64,000 nt of DNA from Caloranaerobacter ferrireducens (lineage in GTDB: Bacteria; Bacillota; Clostridia; Tissierellales; Thermohalobacteraceae): contig NZ_MDJR01000001.1 in the NCBI RefSeq assembly GCF_001730685.1, positions 744,001 through 808,000 on the forward strand. The letters run 5' to 3'. Positions 42,574 to 52,480 of this stretch are shown here, piece by piece (the stretch's first letter is position 1; each line of letters starts with the position of its first letter). The position numbers were made by a program, and so were the translations under genes. The notes below the pieces were generated by a model. It ran no database searches. It worked only from the letters and a program-made list of their open reading frames with translations, and had not been told where the DNA came from.

Positions 42574-42628
42574 AGAGGAAGGCTAGTTAGCTTCCTCTAA
42601 GTAACACCTATTTGGTGTTAATTTTTTT
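42574..42628 (+). terminator. Double hairpin terminator after the small Cys-rich gene
   Basis: Hairpin AGAGGAAG-GCTA-GT-TAGC-TTCCTCT (42574-42598) is followed by TAACACC / GGTGTTA (42602-42620) and ATTTTTTT. The second hairpin overlaps the 3-prime end of the convergent aminotransferase gene. Confidence 0.8.
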
Positions 42629-43807
42629 GTATTCAATAAGACCTTCTTTTAAAATATTCATCGCCTTTTTCAAATCATTTTCATTTAAAACATATGATAT
42701 TCTTATCTCATCCTTACCTAAACCTTCTGTTGCATAAAACCCTTCAGCAGGTGCCACCATAACTGTTTCATTATCTACATCAAAATCACTTAATAACCAT
42801 TTAACAAAATCTTCCGCATTTTCTACTGGTAATTTGGCAATCACATAAAAAGCTCCATGTGGTTTTCTGCATATTACACCTTCCATTTTAGATAATGCTT
42901 CATATACAACATCTCTTCTTTTTCTATATTCTTCAACAACCTCTTTGAAATAGTTATCAGGTACATTAACTAGCTCAGATGCACCTATTTGCTCTATTGT
43001 TGCAACACAAAGTCTACTTTGACATAGTTTTAAAACCTGTCTAATTAATTCTTTATTCTTACTTGCAATTGAACCAATTCTTGCTCCACAAGCACTATAT
43101 CTTTTTGATACGCTATCTATTATAACTACTCTATCTTTAATATCATCTAAGTGTGCGAAACTTATATATTTAAAATCATCATATACAAATTCTCTATAAA
43201 CTTCGTCAGCTATAATAAATAAATCGTTTTCCTTTGCTATATCTCTAATCATGTTTACTTCTTCTGGTGTATAAATAACTCCAGTCGGATTACCAGGGTT
43301 AGATAATAAAATAGCTTTAGTCCTGTCTGTAATTAAATTTACTATTACTTCTTTCTTTGGTAAATGAAAACCGTCCTCTGCTCTCGTTGTTATTGGAATT
43401 ACTTTAATTCCTGCTGAATTACCAAATCCATTATAATTTGTGTAAAATGGCTCCGGAACTAATACTTCATCTCCATAATCACAAATTGCCAATAAAGCAA
43501 ATAATAATGCTTCACTACCACCATTTGTTATAAGAATCTCATCTTCTTCAAAATGAATATCATACTTTTTATAATAATTAATAAAACTATTAATTAACTC
43601 AGGTATTCCTTGTGAATTAGTATAAGCTAATACTTTTTGGTCAAAGCTCTTAATAGCTTTAAAAAAGGAATCAGGAGTTTCAATATCAGGCTGACCAATG
43701 TTTAAATGATAAACTTTTTTACCTTTTCTTTTAGCTCCCTCAGCAATAGGAACTAATTTTCTAATTGGCGATTCTTGCATTGATAAAATTCTTTTAGAAA
43801 GCTTCAT
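42608..43807 (-). CDS. PLP-dependent aminotransferase, class I
   Basis: A 399-residue fold type I aminotransferase. It has VYHLNIGQPDIETP, NGGSEALLFALLAIC, LLSNPGNPTGVIYTP, IADEVYREFVYDD, and the PLP lysine in SVSKRYSACGARIGSI. It looks like the aspartate/alanine/aromatic aminotransferase group; the amino-acid substrate is not determinable here. ATG 43807 follows AGGAGGT. A shorter aminotransferase of a related subfamily is encoded at the right edge. Confidence 0.88.
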   Translation of the reverse strand: MKLSKRILSMQESPIRKLVPIAEGAKRKGKKVYHLNIGQPDIETPDSFFKAIKSFDQKVLAYTNSQGIPELINSFINYYKKYDIHFEEDEILITNGGSEALLFALLAICDYGDEVLVPEPFYTNYNGFGNSAGIKVIPITTRAEDGFHLPKKEVIVNLITDRTKAILLSNPGNPTGVIYTPEEVNMIRDIAKENDLFIIADEVYREFVYDDFKYISFAHLDDIKDRVVIIDSVSKRYSACGARIGSIASKNKELIRQVLKLCQSRLCVATIEQIGASELVNVPDNYFKEVVEEYRKRRDVVYEALSKMEGVICRKPHGAFYVIAKLPVENAEDFVKWLLSDFDVDNETVMVAPAEGFYATEGLGKDEIRISYVLNENDLKKAMNILKEGLIEYKKINTK

Positions 43808-44101
43808 AACAATACCTCCTTAAATAAATTAGTTTGAAAACCTTTTCATCATATTAAAAAAATATATACTAACACTATTATAATAACATAAAAAAGTCTT
43901 TAAATAAAAGATTATCAAAAATGAATACTAAATTACGTTAAACATTGAGTCTAAAATTATTTTTAACTTTTAATGTATTATAATATAGTTAAGTAATTCT
44001 TAAAAATTAATAACTCTTCTATTTTCTTAAATTATTTGTTATAATATTTTTTAATTATAGGGATTATATAACTAGCAGTAATTAAGAGGAGGAGACTTAT
44101 A

Positions 44102-45445
44102 TTGAACAAAGTAAACAATCTACAGAAAAGAAAATACTATATAGAAACTTGGGGTTGTCAAATGAATGAACACGATTCTGAAAAGATGTCTGGAATTTTA
44201 GAAAATATTGGCTATATTGAAACTAATACACCCAAAGAAGCAGATTTAATCATTTTTAATACATGCCTTGTAAGAGAAAATGCCGAACTTAAGGTTTATG
44301 GTAATCTTGGTCATTTAAAAACACTAAAAAGTAAAAAACCGGAAATGTTGATTGCAGTTTGTGGCTGTATGATGCAAAAAAAGGAAATAAGAAATTTAAT
44401 TAAAGAAAAATACAGTCATGTAGATATAGTATTTGGCACTCACAATATACACAGATTGCCAGAATTAATCGCTAATGCAAGACAAAGTTCTAAAATGATA
44501 ATAGACGTTTGGGATGACTCAGAAAACGTAATAGAAGGATTACCAGCTAAAAGGAAATATAGTTTTAAAGCTTTTGTAAATGTTATGCATGGTTGTAATA
44601 ACTTCTGTACTTATTGTATTGTTCCATATACAAGAGGTCGCGAAAAAAGTAGACTTCCAGAAGATATTTTAAAAGAAATTAATGAACTTGCAGCACAAGG
44701 TTGTAAAGAAGTGACTTTACTAGGCCAAAATGTAAATTCTTATGGTAAAACCTTAGATAAAAAAGTAAGTTTTGCACAATTATTAAGAATGGTTAATGAA
44801 GTAGAAGGTATAGAAAGGATCAGATTTACTACATCTCATCCTAAAGATCTTTCTGATGAACTAATATTGGCTATTAAAGAATGTGATAAGATTTGTGAGC
44901 ATATACATTTACCATTTCAAGCAGGTAGTAACAAAATATTAAAAGCTATGAATAGAAAATACACAAAAGAACATTATCTAAATTTAATCGAGAAAATCAA
45001 AAAAGAAATACCTGATATTGCTATAACAACTGATATAATCGTAGGTTTTCCTGGAGAAACAGAAGAAGACTTCGAAGAAACTTTAGATGTAGTTAGAAAA
45101 GTAAAGTTTGATTCAGCTTTTACATTTCTTTATTCAATAAGAAAAGGTACTCCAGCTGCAGAAATGAAAAATCAAGTTCCCGAAGATATTAAACATAAAA
45201 GATTCCAAAGACTATTAGATACTATTTATCCTATAAGCTTAGAAATTAATCAAAAGCTTAAAGATAAAATAGTTGAAGTCCTAGTTGAAGAAATAAGCAA
45301 AACTGATAAAACTAAAGTAACAGGAAGAACTAGGACAAACAAAGTTGTTCATTTCCCAGGAGACAAAAACCTAATAGGTAAATTAGTTAATGTTAAAATT
45401 ACAAATCCTAAAACTTGGACTTTAGAAGGAGAATTAATAGACTAA
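44102..45445 (+). CDS. miaB: tRNA-2-methylthio-N6-dimethylallyladenosine synthase
   Basis: MiaB adds the methylthio group to i6A37 in tRNA. The 447-residue radical-SAM protein has the N-terminal UPF0004 domain ([18 protein letters not shown]), the radical SAM site [19 protein letters not shown], and a C-terminal TRAM domain. The motif NSYG and [12 protein letters not shown] are typical. TTG 44102 follows GAGGAGGAG. It precedes mutS, mutL and miaA, making a tRNA-modification and repair cluster in which miaA makes the i6A substrate. Confidence 0.96.
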   Translation: MNKVNNLQKRKYYIETWGCQMNEHDSEKMSGILENIGYIETNTPKEADLIIFNTCLVRENAELKVYGNLGHLKTLKSKKPEMLIAVCGCMMQKKEIRNLIKEKYSHVDIVFGTHNIHRLPELIANARQSSKMIIDVWDDSENVIEGLPAKRKYSFKAFVNVMHGCNNFCTYCIVPYTRGREKSRLPEDILKEINELAAQGCKEVTLLGQNVNSYGKTLDKKVSFAQLLRMVNEVEGIERIRFTTSHPKDLSDELILAIKECDKICEHIHLPFQAGSNKILKAMNRKYTKEHYLNLIEKIKKEIPDIAITTDIIVGFPGETEEDFEETLDVVRKVKFDSAFTFLYSIRKGTPAAEMKNQVPEDIKHKRFQRLLDTIYPISLEINQKLKDKIVEVLVEEISKTDKTKVTGRTRTNKVVHFPGDKNLIGKLVNVKITNPKTWTLEGELID

Positions 45446-45462
45446 TAAATATTTTTTTAATT

Positions 45463-45491
45463 ATAGGCTAGGGCTAACCTTAGCCTATTTA
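45463..45491 (+). terminator. Hairpin between miaB and mutS
   Basis: ATAGGCTAGG / CCTTAGCCTAT stem with a small loop (about 45463-45488) and TTT after. The T-tract is short, so termination is partial at best. Confidence 0.5.
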
Positions 45492-45550
45492 AATTCCAAA
45501 CTATTTATATGTTATAATATACCTGTATATATAAATTGGAGGGAAATAAT

Positions 45551-48196
45551 TTGAAAAATTTAACACCAATGATGCAACAATACTTAAAAATAAAAGAGAA
45601 ATATAAAGATGCAATTTTATTTTTTAGACTTGGTGACTTTTACGAAATGTTCTTTGATGATGCAATTCTAGCCTCTAAAGAACTAGAAATCACATTAACA
45701 GGTAGAGAATGTGGTAACAAAGAAAGAGCCCCTATGTGTGGAATACCATTTCATTCTGCTGATTCTTATATAGCTAAACTTGTAAAAAAAGGTTACAAAG
45801 TAGCTATATGTGAACAAATAGAAGACCCATCAAAATCAAAAGGTATTGTTAAAAGAGATGTAGTTAGGATAATTACACCTGGTACTATAACGGATACAAA
45901 AATTCTAGAAGACAAAAATAATAACTATCTTTGTAGTATATATATGGACGCAACTGGAATAGGAATTTCATACGTTGATGTTACTACAGGTGAATTATAT
46001 ACGACTGAATTTATAGGTAATGAAAAACAATTAATTAACACATTATTTGATGAATTAGCTAAAATTCGCCCTACTGAAATAATATTAAATGACTACTTAT
46101 ATAATAAAAAAGATATTGTAAAAAAAATTGAAAATAAATTTAATTCAATTACTAACCTTTATAGTAATTGGACTTATGAATATAATGCTGCTAAAGAAGT
46201 AATTTTAAATCAAATGTCAGTTCTATCTTTAGATGGATATGGTTTAAATAAAAAAATTTATTCTGTACCATCGTTAGGTTCTCTTATTTATTATTTAAAT
46301 GAAACACAAAAAACATCATTAGAACATTTAAATCATGTTACTTTTTATACAGTAGACAATTTTATGATGCTAGATATCAATACACGTATAAATCTAGAAC
46401 TTACTGAAACAATAAGAGGGAAAAATAAAAAAGGTTCTTTATTTGGTTTACTTGATTGCACATCAACAGCAATGGGCGGTAGAATGTTAAAAAGATGGAT
46501 TGAAGAACCTTTAATAAGTATTAAAGAAATTAAAAAAAGATTAGATGCTGTAGATTATCTATTTAATAATTTTTTAATTGTAGATGAAATAAAAGAACTT
46601 CTAAAAAATGTATATGATATTGAGAGAATAATAGGTAAAATTGTATATGGAACTTGTAATGCTAGAGATTTAATTTCTCTAAAAAAGTCTGTATCAATTC
46701 TTCCAAATATTAAAAAAATATTACAGGAAACATCTTCAGACTTACTTTTATCCTTAGGTAAAGAATTAGATACTTTAAAAGATGTATATGAACTCATAGA
46801 AAATGCAATTATTGATGAACCTCCTATATCTGTTAAAGAGGGTAATATTATTAAAAATGAATATAGTAAAGAATTATTTGAACTTAGAGAAGCAGCTATT
46901 AAGGGAAAGGAATGGATATATAAATTAGAGCAAAACGAAAGAGAAAGAACTGGAATCAAATCATTAAAAGTAGGATATAATAAGGTTTTTGGATATTATA
47001 TAGAAATAACAAAATCTAATTTAAAGTATGTTCCTAATGAATATATTAGAAAACAGACACTTGCTAACTCAGAAAGATATGTTACTCCTGAATTAAAAGA
47101 AATGGAGTCTAAAATACTCGGTGCTGAAGATAAAATAGTCAAATTAGAATATGATATTTTCTTAAATATCAGAGAAACAATTAAAAATCAAATAAAAAGG
47201 ATACAAGAAAGTGCCAAAATTATAGCAATTTTAGATGTTCTCTGTGCATTTGCAATAACTGCATATAAAAATAATTACACAAAACCAAAACTTAATTTAG
47301 ATGGGATAATTCAGATTAAAAATGGAAGACACCCAGTAGTAGAGAAAATGTTAGAAGAAAATTTATTTATACCAAATGATACTTATCTTGATAATGGTAA
47401 AAATAGAATTGCTATAATTACGGGACCTAATATGGCTGGCAAATCTACATATATGAGACAAGTCGCACTTATTACTTTGATGGCACATATAGGTTCATTT
47501 GTACCAGCTGATGATGCAAATATAGGAATAGTTGATAGAATATTCACTAGAGTAGGTGCATCTGATAATCTATCTCAAGGACAAAGTACCTTTATGGTTG
47601 AGATGAGTGAAGTAGCAAATATACTCAATAATGGGACTACAAATAGTTTAATAATCTTAGATGAAATAGGTAGGGGTACTAGTACTTTTGATGGCTTAAG
47701 TATTGCATGGGCAGTAATTGAATATATTAGTGATAAAATAGGAGCTAAAACTCTTTTCGCAACTCACTACCACGAACTTAGTGAATTAGAAGGTAAGATA
47801 GAAGGAGTAAATAATTTTCGTATATTAGTTAAAGAAAAAGGTGATGACATTATCTTTCTTAGAAAAATAGGTAAAGGAAGTGCAGATAAAAGCTACGGTA
47901 TACAAGTAGCCAAACTAGCAGGTGTGCCTATAGAGGTAATCAAAAAAGCAAAAGAAATTTTACTCAAATTAGAAGAAACAGATATTAACAATACTGCATT
48001 AACAATTGATGAAAATATAGATAAAAATATAAATGTATGTAATGTTAATAAAGTAGATGAATATCAACTAGATATTTTTAACTTAAAATATAATAATTTT
48101 ATTGATAGAATAAAATCTATTGATATAATGAAAGTAACTCCTCTTGATGCAATAAATATTTTATATGAGATTGTAAAGGAGGCAAACGAATTATAG
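45551..48196 (+). CDS. mutS: DNA mismatch repair protein MutS
   Basis: MutS recognises mispaired bases. The 881-residue protein has the N-terminal mismatch-binding FFRLGDFYEMFFDDA (Phe-x-Glu), the connector and core, and the ATPase with Walker A GPNMAGKSTYMRQVALI, DEIGRGTSTFDGLSIAWAV and ATHYHEL. TTG 45551 lies 7 nt from GGAGGG; TTG 45536 overlaps the site. mutL follows 11 bp later. Confidence 0.97.
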   Translation: MKNLTPMMQQYLKIKEKYKDAILFFRLGDFYEMFFDDAILASKELEITLTGRECGNKERAPMCGIPFHSADSYIAKLVKKGYKVAICEQIEDPSKSKGIVKRDVVRIITPGTITDTKILEDKNNNYLCSIYMDATGIGISYVDVTTGELYTTEFIGNEKQLINTLFDELAKIRPTEIILNDYLYNKKDIVKKIENKFNSITNLYSNWTYEYNAAKEVILNQMSVLSLDGYGLNKKIYSVPSLGSLIYYLNETQKTSLEHLNHVTFYTVDNFMMLDINTRINLELTETIRGKNKKGSLFGLLDCTSTAMGGRMLKRWIEEPLISIKEIKKRLDAVDYLFNNFLIVDEIKELLKNVYDIERIIGKIVYGTCNARDLISLKKSVSILPNIKKILQETSSDLLLSLGKELDTLKDVYELIENAIIDEPPISVKEGNIIKNEYSKELFELREAAIKGKEWIYKLEQNERERTGIKSLKVGYNKVFGYYIEITKSNLKYVPNEYIRKQTLANSERYVTPELKEMESKILGAEDKIVKLEYDIFLNIRETIKNQIKRIQESAKIIAILDVLCAFAITAYKNNYTKPKLNLDGIIQIKNGRHPVVEKMLEENLFIPNDTYLDNGKNRIAIITGPNMAGKSTYMRQVALITLMAHIGSFVPADDANIGIVDRIFTRVGASDNLSQGQSTFMVEMSEVANILNNGTTNSLIILDEIGRGTSTFDGLSIAWAVIEYISDKIGAKTLFATHYHELSELEGKIEGVNNFRILVKEKGDDIIFLRKIGKGSADKSYGIQVAKLAGVPIEVIKKAKEILLKLEETDINNTALTIDENIDKNINVCNVNKVDEYQLDIFNLKYNNFIDRIKSIDIMKVTPLDAINILYEIVKEANEL

Positions 48197-48207
48197 GAGC
48201 GATTTGA

Positions 48208-50067
48208 ATGAGTAGAATAAAAATTTTGGACGATACTACTATTAACAAAATAGCCGCTGGTGAAATCATTGAAAGACCTGCATCAGTAGTAAAAGAACTT
48301 GTAGAGAATTCAATTGATGCAGGCGCAACCTCTATTACTATAGAGATAAAAGGTTACGGAAAAGATTATATTAGAGTTACAGATAATGGAACAGGTATTG
48401 AAAATGATGATTTAGAAATAGCTTTCATGAGGCATACTACTAGTAAAATTAATAAAATAGAGGATTTAGAAAAAGTTATATCATTAGGCTTCAGAGGTGA
48501 AGCATTAGCAAGCATTTCTTCAGTATCTCAAGTCAAAGTTATAACAAAGACTGATAATAATCTTATAGGTAATCAAATAATATTACATGGTGGTAAAATA
48601 ATTAATAAAGAGGAAGTTGGTTGTCCTAAAGGAACAACTATAATTGTCACTAATCTATTTTATAATACTCCTGTAAGAGCAAAATTTTTAAAAAGTGAAT
48701 CTAAAGAAACTTTAAGAATAAACGATACAATATATAAACTTGCATTAAGTAATCCAAATATTTCATTTAAATATATTAAGGATAACAAAGTTATATTTAA
48801 AACACGAGGTAATGGCAATGAAGAAGATGTAATTTACAATTTATTTGGTAGAAATTTTTTGAATTCCTTGACTAAAATAAATTATGAAAGCGATAATTTC
48901 CTCATAAAAGGTTTTATTTCTGAACCTTCATTTACTAGAGGTAATAGATCACATCAATACTTTTTTGTAAATAATAGATATATAAAGAGTAATTTACTTT
49001 CAAAAACTATAGAATCGGCTTATGGAACTCTATTACCTTCAAATAGATTCCCTGTTATAATACTTTATTTATTTATACCTCCATACGAAATTGATGTTAA
49101 TATACATCCAACTAAAACTGAAGTTAGATTTAGAAATGAAAAAGGGATATGCGATACTATATATGATGTAGTAAAAAACTTTTTAAAAAAGAAAGATATT
49201 ATCCCACACATTAACATCACTAATAAAAGTAATAATTGTGAAATGCAAATGAATTTTATTGATAAACTAAATACAAAAAATAATTACGATAAATCATCAA
49301 GTAACTTTTCAGTTGAAAAAGATAATAAAATTAAATATGAAAAACCAGTTAATAATGAAATAAAAAAAGATTTTAATATATCAAATAATGACAGAGTTTA
49401 TGAGAATAAACAAATTACAAATAACCCTTTAATAAAAGAAGATAAAAAAAATTCTGCAGAAAACAAACAGGAAATTTCTATAGATAATATACAAATAATT
49501 GGAACATTGTTTTCTACATATATTTTAGCAGAAGATAAATTAAACGCTATGCTATATATAATTGATCAACATGCGGCACATGAAAGAATCATGTTTGAAA
49601 AGTTAAAAAAACAATTTAAAAATCAGATTATCATTTCTCAGCAGATGCTTGTACCTGAAATAATTAACCTTACTTTTAATGAATATAAAAAAGTAGAATT
49701 GAATCTAGAAATATTTAATAAGTTAGGTTTTACTATAGAACCTTTTGGAAAATATTCTATTGTATTAAGAAGTGTACCTGTCGTATTTAATAAACCTAAT
49801 GCTAAAGAATTATTTTTAGATATACTAGATAATCTGGAAAATTTTGATTATAAATTAGAAAGTAATTATGATTTAAGATTAGAAAAAATAATGAAATTAG
49901 CCTGTACGAGTTCTATTAAAGCTGGTGATAAAATTGATGAATTAGAAATATCTAACTTGATAAAAGAACTTTTTAGAACAGAAAATCCTTACACTTGTCC
50001 TCATGGTAGACCAACAATCATTAAATTAACACAATTTGAATTAGAAAAGAAATTTAAAAGAACATAG
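48208..50067 (+). CDS. mutL: DNA mismatch repair protein MutL with endonuclease motif
   Basis: The 619-residue protein has the GHKL ATPase: ELVENSIDAGAT, DNGTGI and GFRGEALASISSVSQV. A long Asn/Lys-rich linker (about 330-420) joins the C-terminal dimerization/nuclease domain, which carries DQHAAHERIMFE (D453 on), the endonuclease motif, and a CPHGRPTII zinc-site end. The motif indicates a nicking MutL as in bacteria lacking MutH-style methyl-directed repair. It is in the mutS-mutL-miaA-hfq cluster. Confidence 0.96.
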   Translation: MSRIKILDDTTINKIAAGEIIERPASVVKELVENSIDAGATSITIEIKGYGKDYIRVTDNGTGIENDDLEIAFMRHTTSKINKIEDLEKVISLGFRGEALASISSVSQVKVITKTDNNLIGNQIILHGGKIINKEEVGCPKGTTIIVTNLFYNTPVRAKFLKSESKETLRINDTIYKLALSNPNISFKYIKDNKVIFKTRGNGNEEDVIYNLFGRNFLNSLTKINYESDNFLIKGFISEPSFTRGNRSHQYFFVNNRYIKSNLLSKTIESAYGTLLPSNRFPVIILYLFIPPYEIDVNIHPTKTEVRFRNEKGICDTIYDVVKNFLKKKDIIPHINITNKSNNCEMQMNFIDKLNTKNNYDKSSSNFSVEKDNKIKYEKPVNNEIKKDFNISNNDRVYENKQITNNPLIKEDKKNSAENKQEISIDNIQIIGTLFSTYILAEDKLNAMLYIIDQHAAHERIMFEKLKKQFKNQIIISQQMLVPEIINLTFNEYKKVELNLEIFNKLGFTIEPFGKYSIVLRSVPVVFNKPNAKELFLDILDNLENFDYKLESNYDLRLEKIMKLACTSSIKAGDKIDELEISNLIKELFRTENPYTCPHGRPTIIKLTQFELEKKFKRT

Positions 50068-50080
50068 AAGGTGAAAAAGT

Positions 50081-51031
50081 ATGAATTCACAGAAGAAACC
50101 ACTTTTTGTATTAATCGGTCCTACAGCCGTAGGAAAAACTGAAATATCTATTGAGCTAGCACATAAACTAAATGGAGAAATTATTTCAGCTGATTCAATG
50201 CAGATATATAAATACATGAACATAGGAACTGCAAAAATCACTGAAGAAGAAAAAAGAGGTATCAAACACTATCTTATAGATGAAATATATCCAGACCAGA
50301 AGTTTTCAGTATCAGATTTTAAAAAATTAGCAGAAAAATATATAAATGAGATATTAAACAAGGGTAAATTACCTATTGTAGTAGGGGGAACTGGTCTTTA
50401 TATTAACTCTTTAGTATATGAATTAGATTTCACCAATGCTATTTCTAACCCAAAATTTCGCGATGACATGATGAATAAAGCGAAAACCTTCGGTAATAAA
50501 TATATTCACGATGAATTAAAAAAGATCGACCCAATATCAGCAGAAAGAATACATATAAATGACACAAAAAGAATTATCCGAGCACTTGAGATATATTATG
50601 AAACAGGCAAACCCATGTCCCACTATTATAAAAATTTTAGAAAGCCAAATTCTAAATACAATATTGCAATAGTTGGTCTAACTATAGATAGAGCAAATTT
50701 ATATAAGAGAATAAATCATAGAGTAGACAAAATGATAGAGTTAGGATTAGTAAATGAAGTTAAGAACTTATTAAAAATGGGTTATTCTAGCGAGTTGACT
50801 TCTATGCAAGGTTTAGGATATAAAGAAATTATTGCTTATTTAAAAGGGGAATGTACTCTAGAGGAAGCAATAAATATATTAAAAAGAGATACTCGAAGAT
50901 TTGCTAAAAGACAATTAACATGGTTCAGAAGAGATGATAGAATCCATTGGATAAATATAGAAGAATTTAATAATAAAAATGAAGTTATAAATTATATAGT
51001 TAACTATGTTAAAAGTATATTAAATTTTTAA
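50081..51031 (+). CDS. miaA: tRNA dimethylallyltransferase
   Basis: Transfers the dimethylallyl group to A37 of tRNA. The 316-residue protein has the P-loop GPTAVGKTEISIELA, SADSMQIYKYMNIGTAK, the KRGIKHYLIDEI region and VVGGTGLYINSLVYE. ATG 50081 follows AGAAGGTG. It sits between mutL and hfq, as in many bacteria, and its product is the substrate of MiaB encoded upstream. Confidence 0.96.
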   Translation: MNSQKKPLFVLIGPTAVGKTEISIELAHKLNGEIISADSMQIYKYMNIGTAKITEEEKRGIKHYLIDEIYPDQKFSVSDFKKLAEKYINEILNKGKLPIVVGGTGLYINSLVYELDFTNAISNPKFRDDMMNKAKTFGNKYIHDELKKIDPISAERIHINDTKRIIRALEIYYETGKPMSHYYKNFRKPNSKYNIAIVGLTIDRANLYKRINHRVDKMIELGLVNEVKNLLKMGYSSELTSMQGLGYKEIIAYLKGECTLEEAINILKRDTRRFAKRQLTWFRRDDRIHWINIEEFNNKNEVINYIVNYVKSILNF

Positions 51032-51065
51032 ATATTATCTTAAATATCATAATGGAGGGGTTTAA

Positions 51066-51344
51066 ATGAAAAATAATATTAATTTACAGGATGCTTTTAT
51101 CAATAAAGTTAGAAAAGAAAATATAAGTATAACTATTTACTTAATTAATGGTTATAAATTTAAAGGTACAGTCAAGGGTTTTGATAATTATACTATCGTT
51201 CTAGAAAATGAAGGAAAACAACATTTAATCTACAAGCATGCTATATCAACAATTTCACCCAATTCAACAATGAATTTTTTAACAAAAAATACACCTCAAA
51301 ATAATCAAAGCATCTCCGCAAATGATGAAAATATAATAGAATAA
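51066..51344 (+). CDS. hfq: RNA chaperone Hfq, C-terminally extended
   Basis: A 92-residue Sm-like protein: [58 protein letters not shown], containing Sm1 and the YKHAISTI Sm2 motif. An Asn/Gln/Thr-rich tail of about 20 residues extends beyond the fold. It promotes sRNA-mRNA pairing in other bacteria. ATG 51066 follows GGAGGGG. A 20-bp perfect hairpin terminates the operon. Confidence 0.96.
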   Translation: MKNNINLQDAFINKVRKENISITIYLINGYKFKGTVKGFDNYTIVLENEGKQHLIYKHAISTISPNSTMNFLTKNTPQNNQSISANDENIIE

Positions 51345-51352
51345 TTCAAAAT

Positions 51353-51398
51353 GTTAAAAGCTTTTAAGAATTAATTCTTAAAAGCTTTTAACTTTTTA
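51353..51398 (+). terminator. Intrinsic terminator of the mutS-hfq operon
   Basis: Two perfectly complementary 20-nt arms directly abut each other (51353-51372 with 51373-51392), then TTTTTATT. The inverted repeat is perfect and contains AAGCTT near each end. Confidence 0.85.
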
Positions 51399-51446
51399 TT
51401 AACTTAATTCATAAAATAGTAATAGCAGCTATTTCGAGGTGAATTT

Positions 51447-52376
51447 ATGAATAGTAAAAATCATGAAATCTTTAAGCTTTATCAATATGGAAAAACTAAC
51501 TTATACACAACTTTTGACCTTTTTTTAAATAAAAAAAAGAATGTAAAAAAAGATCCTTGTAGATCAGATACTAATCTAAATGATATATTAACTGAACTTA
51601 ATAGTTTGATAGGTTTGCATAATGTAAAAAAATTAGTCAAAGAAATAATAGCTTTTGTTGAAATTCAAGAAAAAAGAAAAACAGAAAATTTATTAACTGA
51701 ACCTATAGTTTTACATATGGTATTTAGAGGTAATCCAGGTACAGGTAAAACCACTGTAGCTAGATTGCTAGGAAAAATATTTAAAGAAATAGGTATTTTA
51801 GAAAAAGGACACTTAATCGAAGTAGATAGAGCTGATTTAGTAGGAGAATATATTGGGCATACAGCAGTTAAAGTAAAAGAGCAGATTAAAAGGTCTTTAG
51901 GTGGCATACTTTTTATTGATGAAGCTTACTCTTTAGCTAGAGGTGGAGAAAAAGATTTTGGTAAAGAAGCAATAGATACCCTTGTAAAAGCTATGGAGGA
52001 TCATAAAGATAATTTTGTATTAATATTAGCTGGGTATAAAAATGAAATGGATTATTTTTTAAAAACTAATCCTGGCCTTAAATCTAGATTTCCTATTTAT
52101 GTTGATTTTAAAGATTATTCTATAAAAGAGCTTATATTAATAGCTAAAAAAATCGCATCAGATAGACAATACCAGTTCTCAAATAAAGCAATTTTAAAAA
52201 TAGAACATATTCTAAAGAACAAAATGTATAATAACGGCAATGCTAGATATGTTAGAAATATTATAGAAAGAGCTATTAGAAGGCAAGCTGTAAGATTAAA
52301 AAATAAACATAAAATAACTAAGTATGATTTATTAACTATATTAGAGGAGGATATAGTTGAAGATGATTTATATTAG
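51447..52376 (+). CDS. spoVK: Stage V sporulation protein K, AAA+ ATPase
   Basis: A 309-residue CbxX/CfxQ-type AAA+ ATPase with Walker A FRGNPGTGKTTVARLLG, Walker B GGILFIDEAYSLA, sensor LILAGYKNEM and arginine finger PGLKSRFP. In Bacillus, spoVK follows hfq and is needed for spore maturation; the same order here supports the name. The family is broad, so a general AAA+ chaperone is the alternative. ATG 51447 follows GAGGTG. It is separated from hfq by a terminator, and I found no convincing sigma-E promoter. Confidence 0.85.
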   Translation: MNSKNHEIFKLYQYGKTNLYTTFDLFLNKKKNVKKDPCRSDTNLNDILTELNSLIGLHNVKKLVKEIIAFVEIQEKRKTENLLTEPIVLHMVFRGNPGTGKTTVARLLGKIFKEIGILEKGHLIEVDRADLVGEYIGHTAVKVKEQIKRSLGGILFIDEAYSLARGGEKDFGKEAIDTLVKAMEDHKDNFVLILAGYKNEMDYFLKTNPGLKSRFPIYVDFKDYSIKELILIAKKIASDRQYQFSNKAILKIEHILKNKMYNNGNARYVRNIIERAIRRQAVRLKNKHKITKYDLLTILEEDIVEDDLY

Positions 52377-52480
52377 ATATAATATTTATTATATTTATTA
52401 TAGTTTAAAATAACACAATTGAAAAATAAAACGACATTATGTTAAAATACAAAAGACAATAAATTTATTGAGGTGATCAC

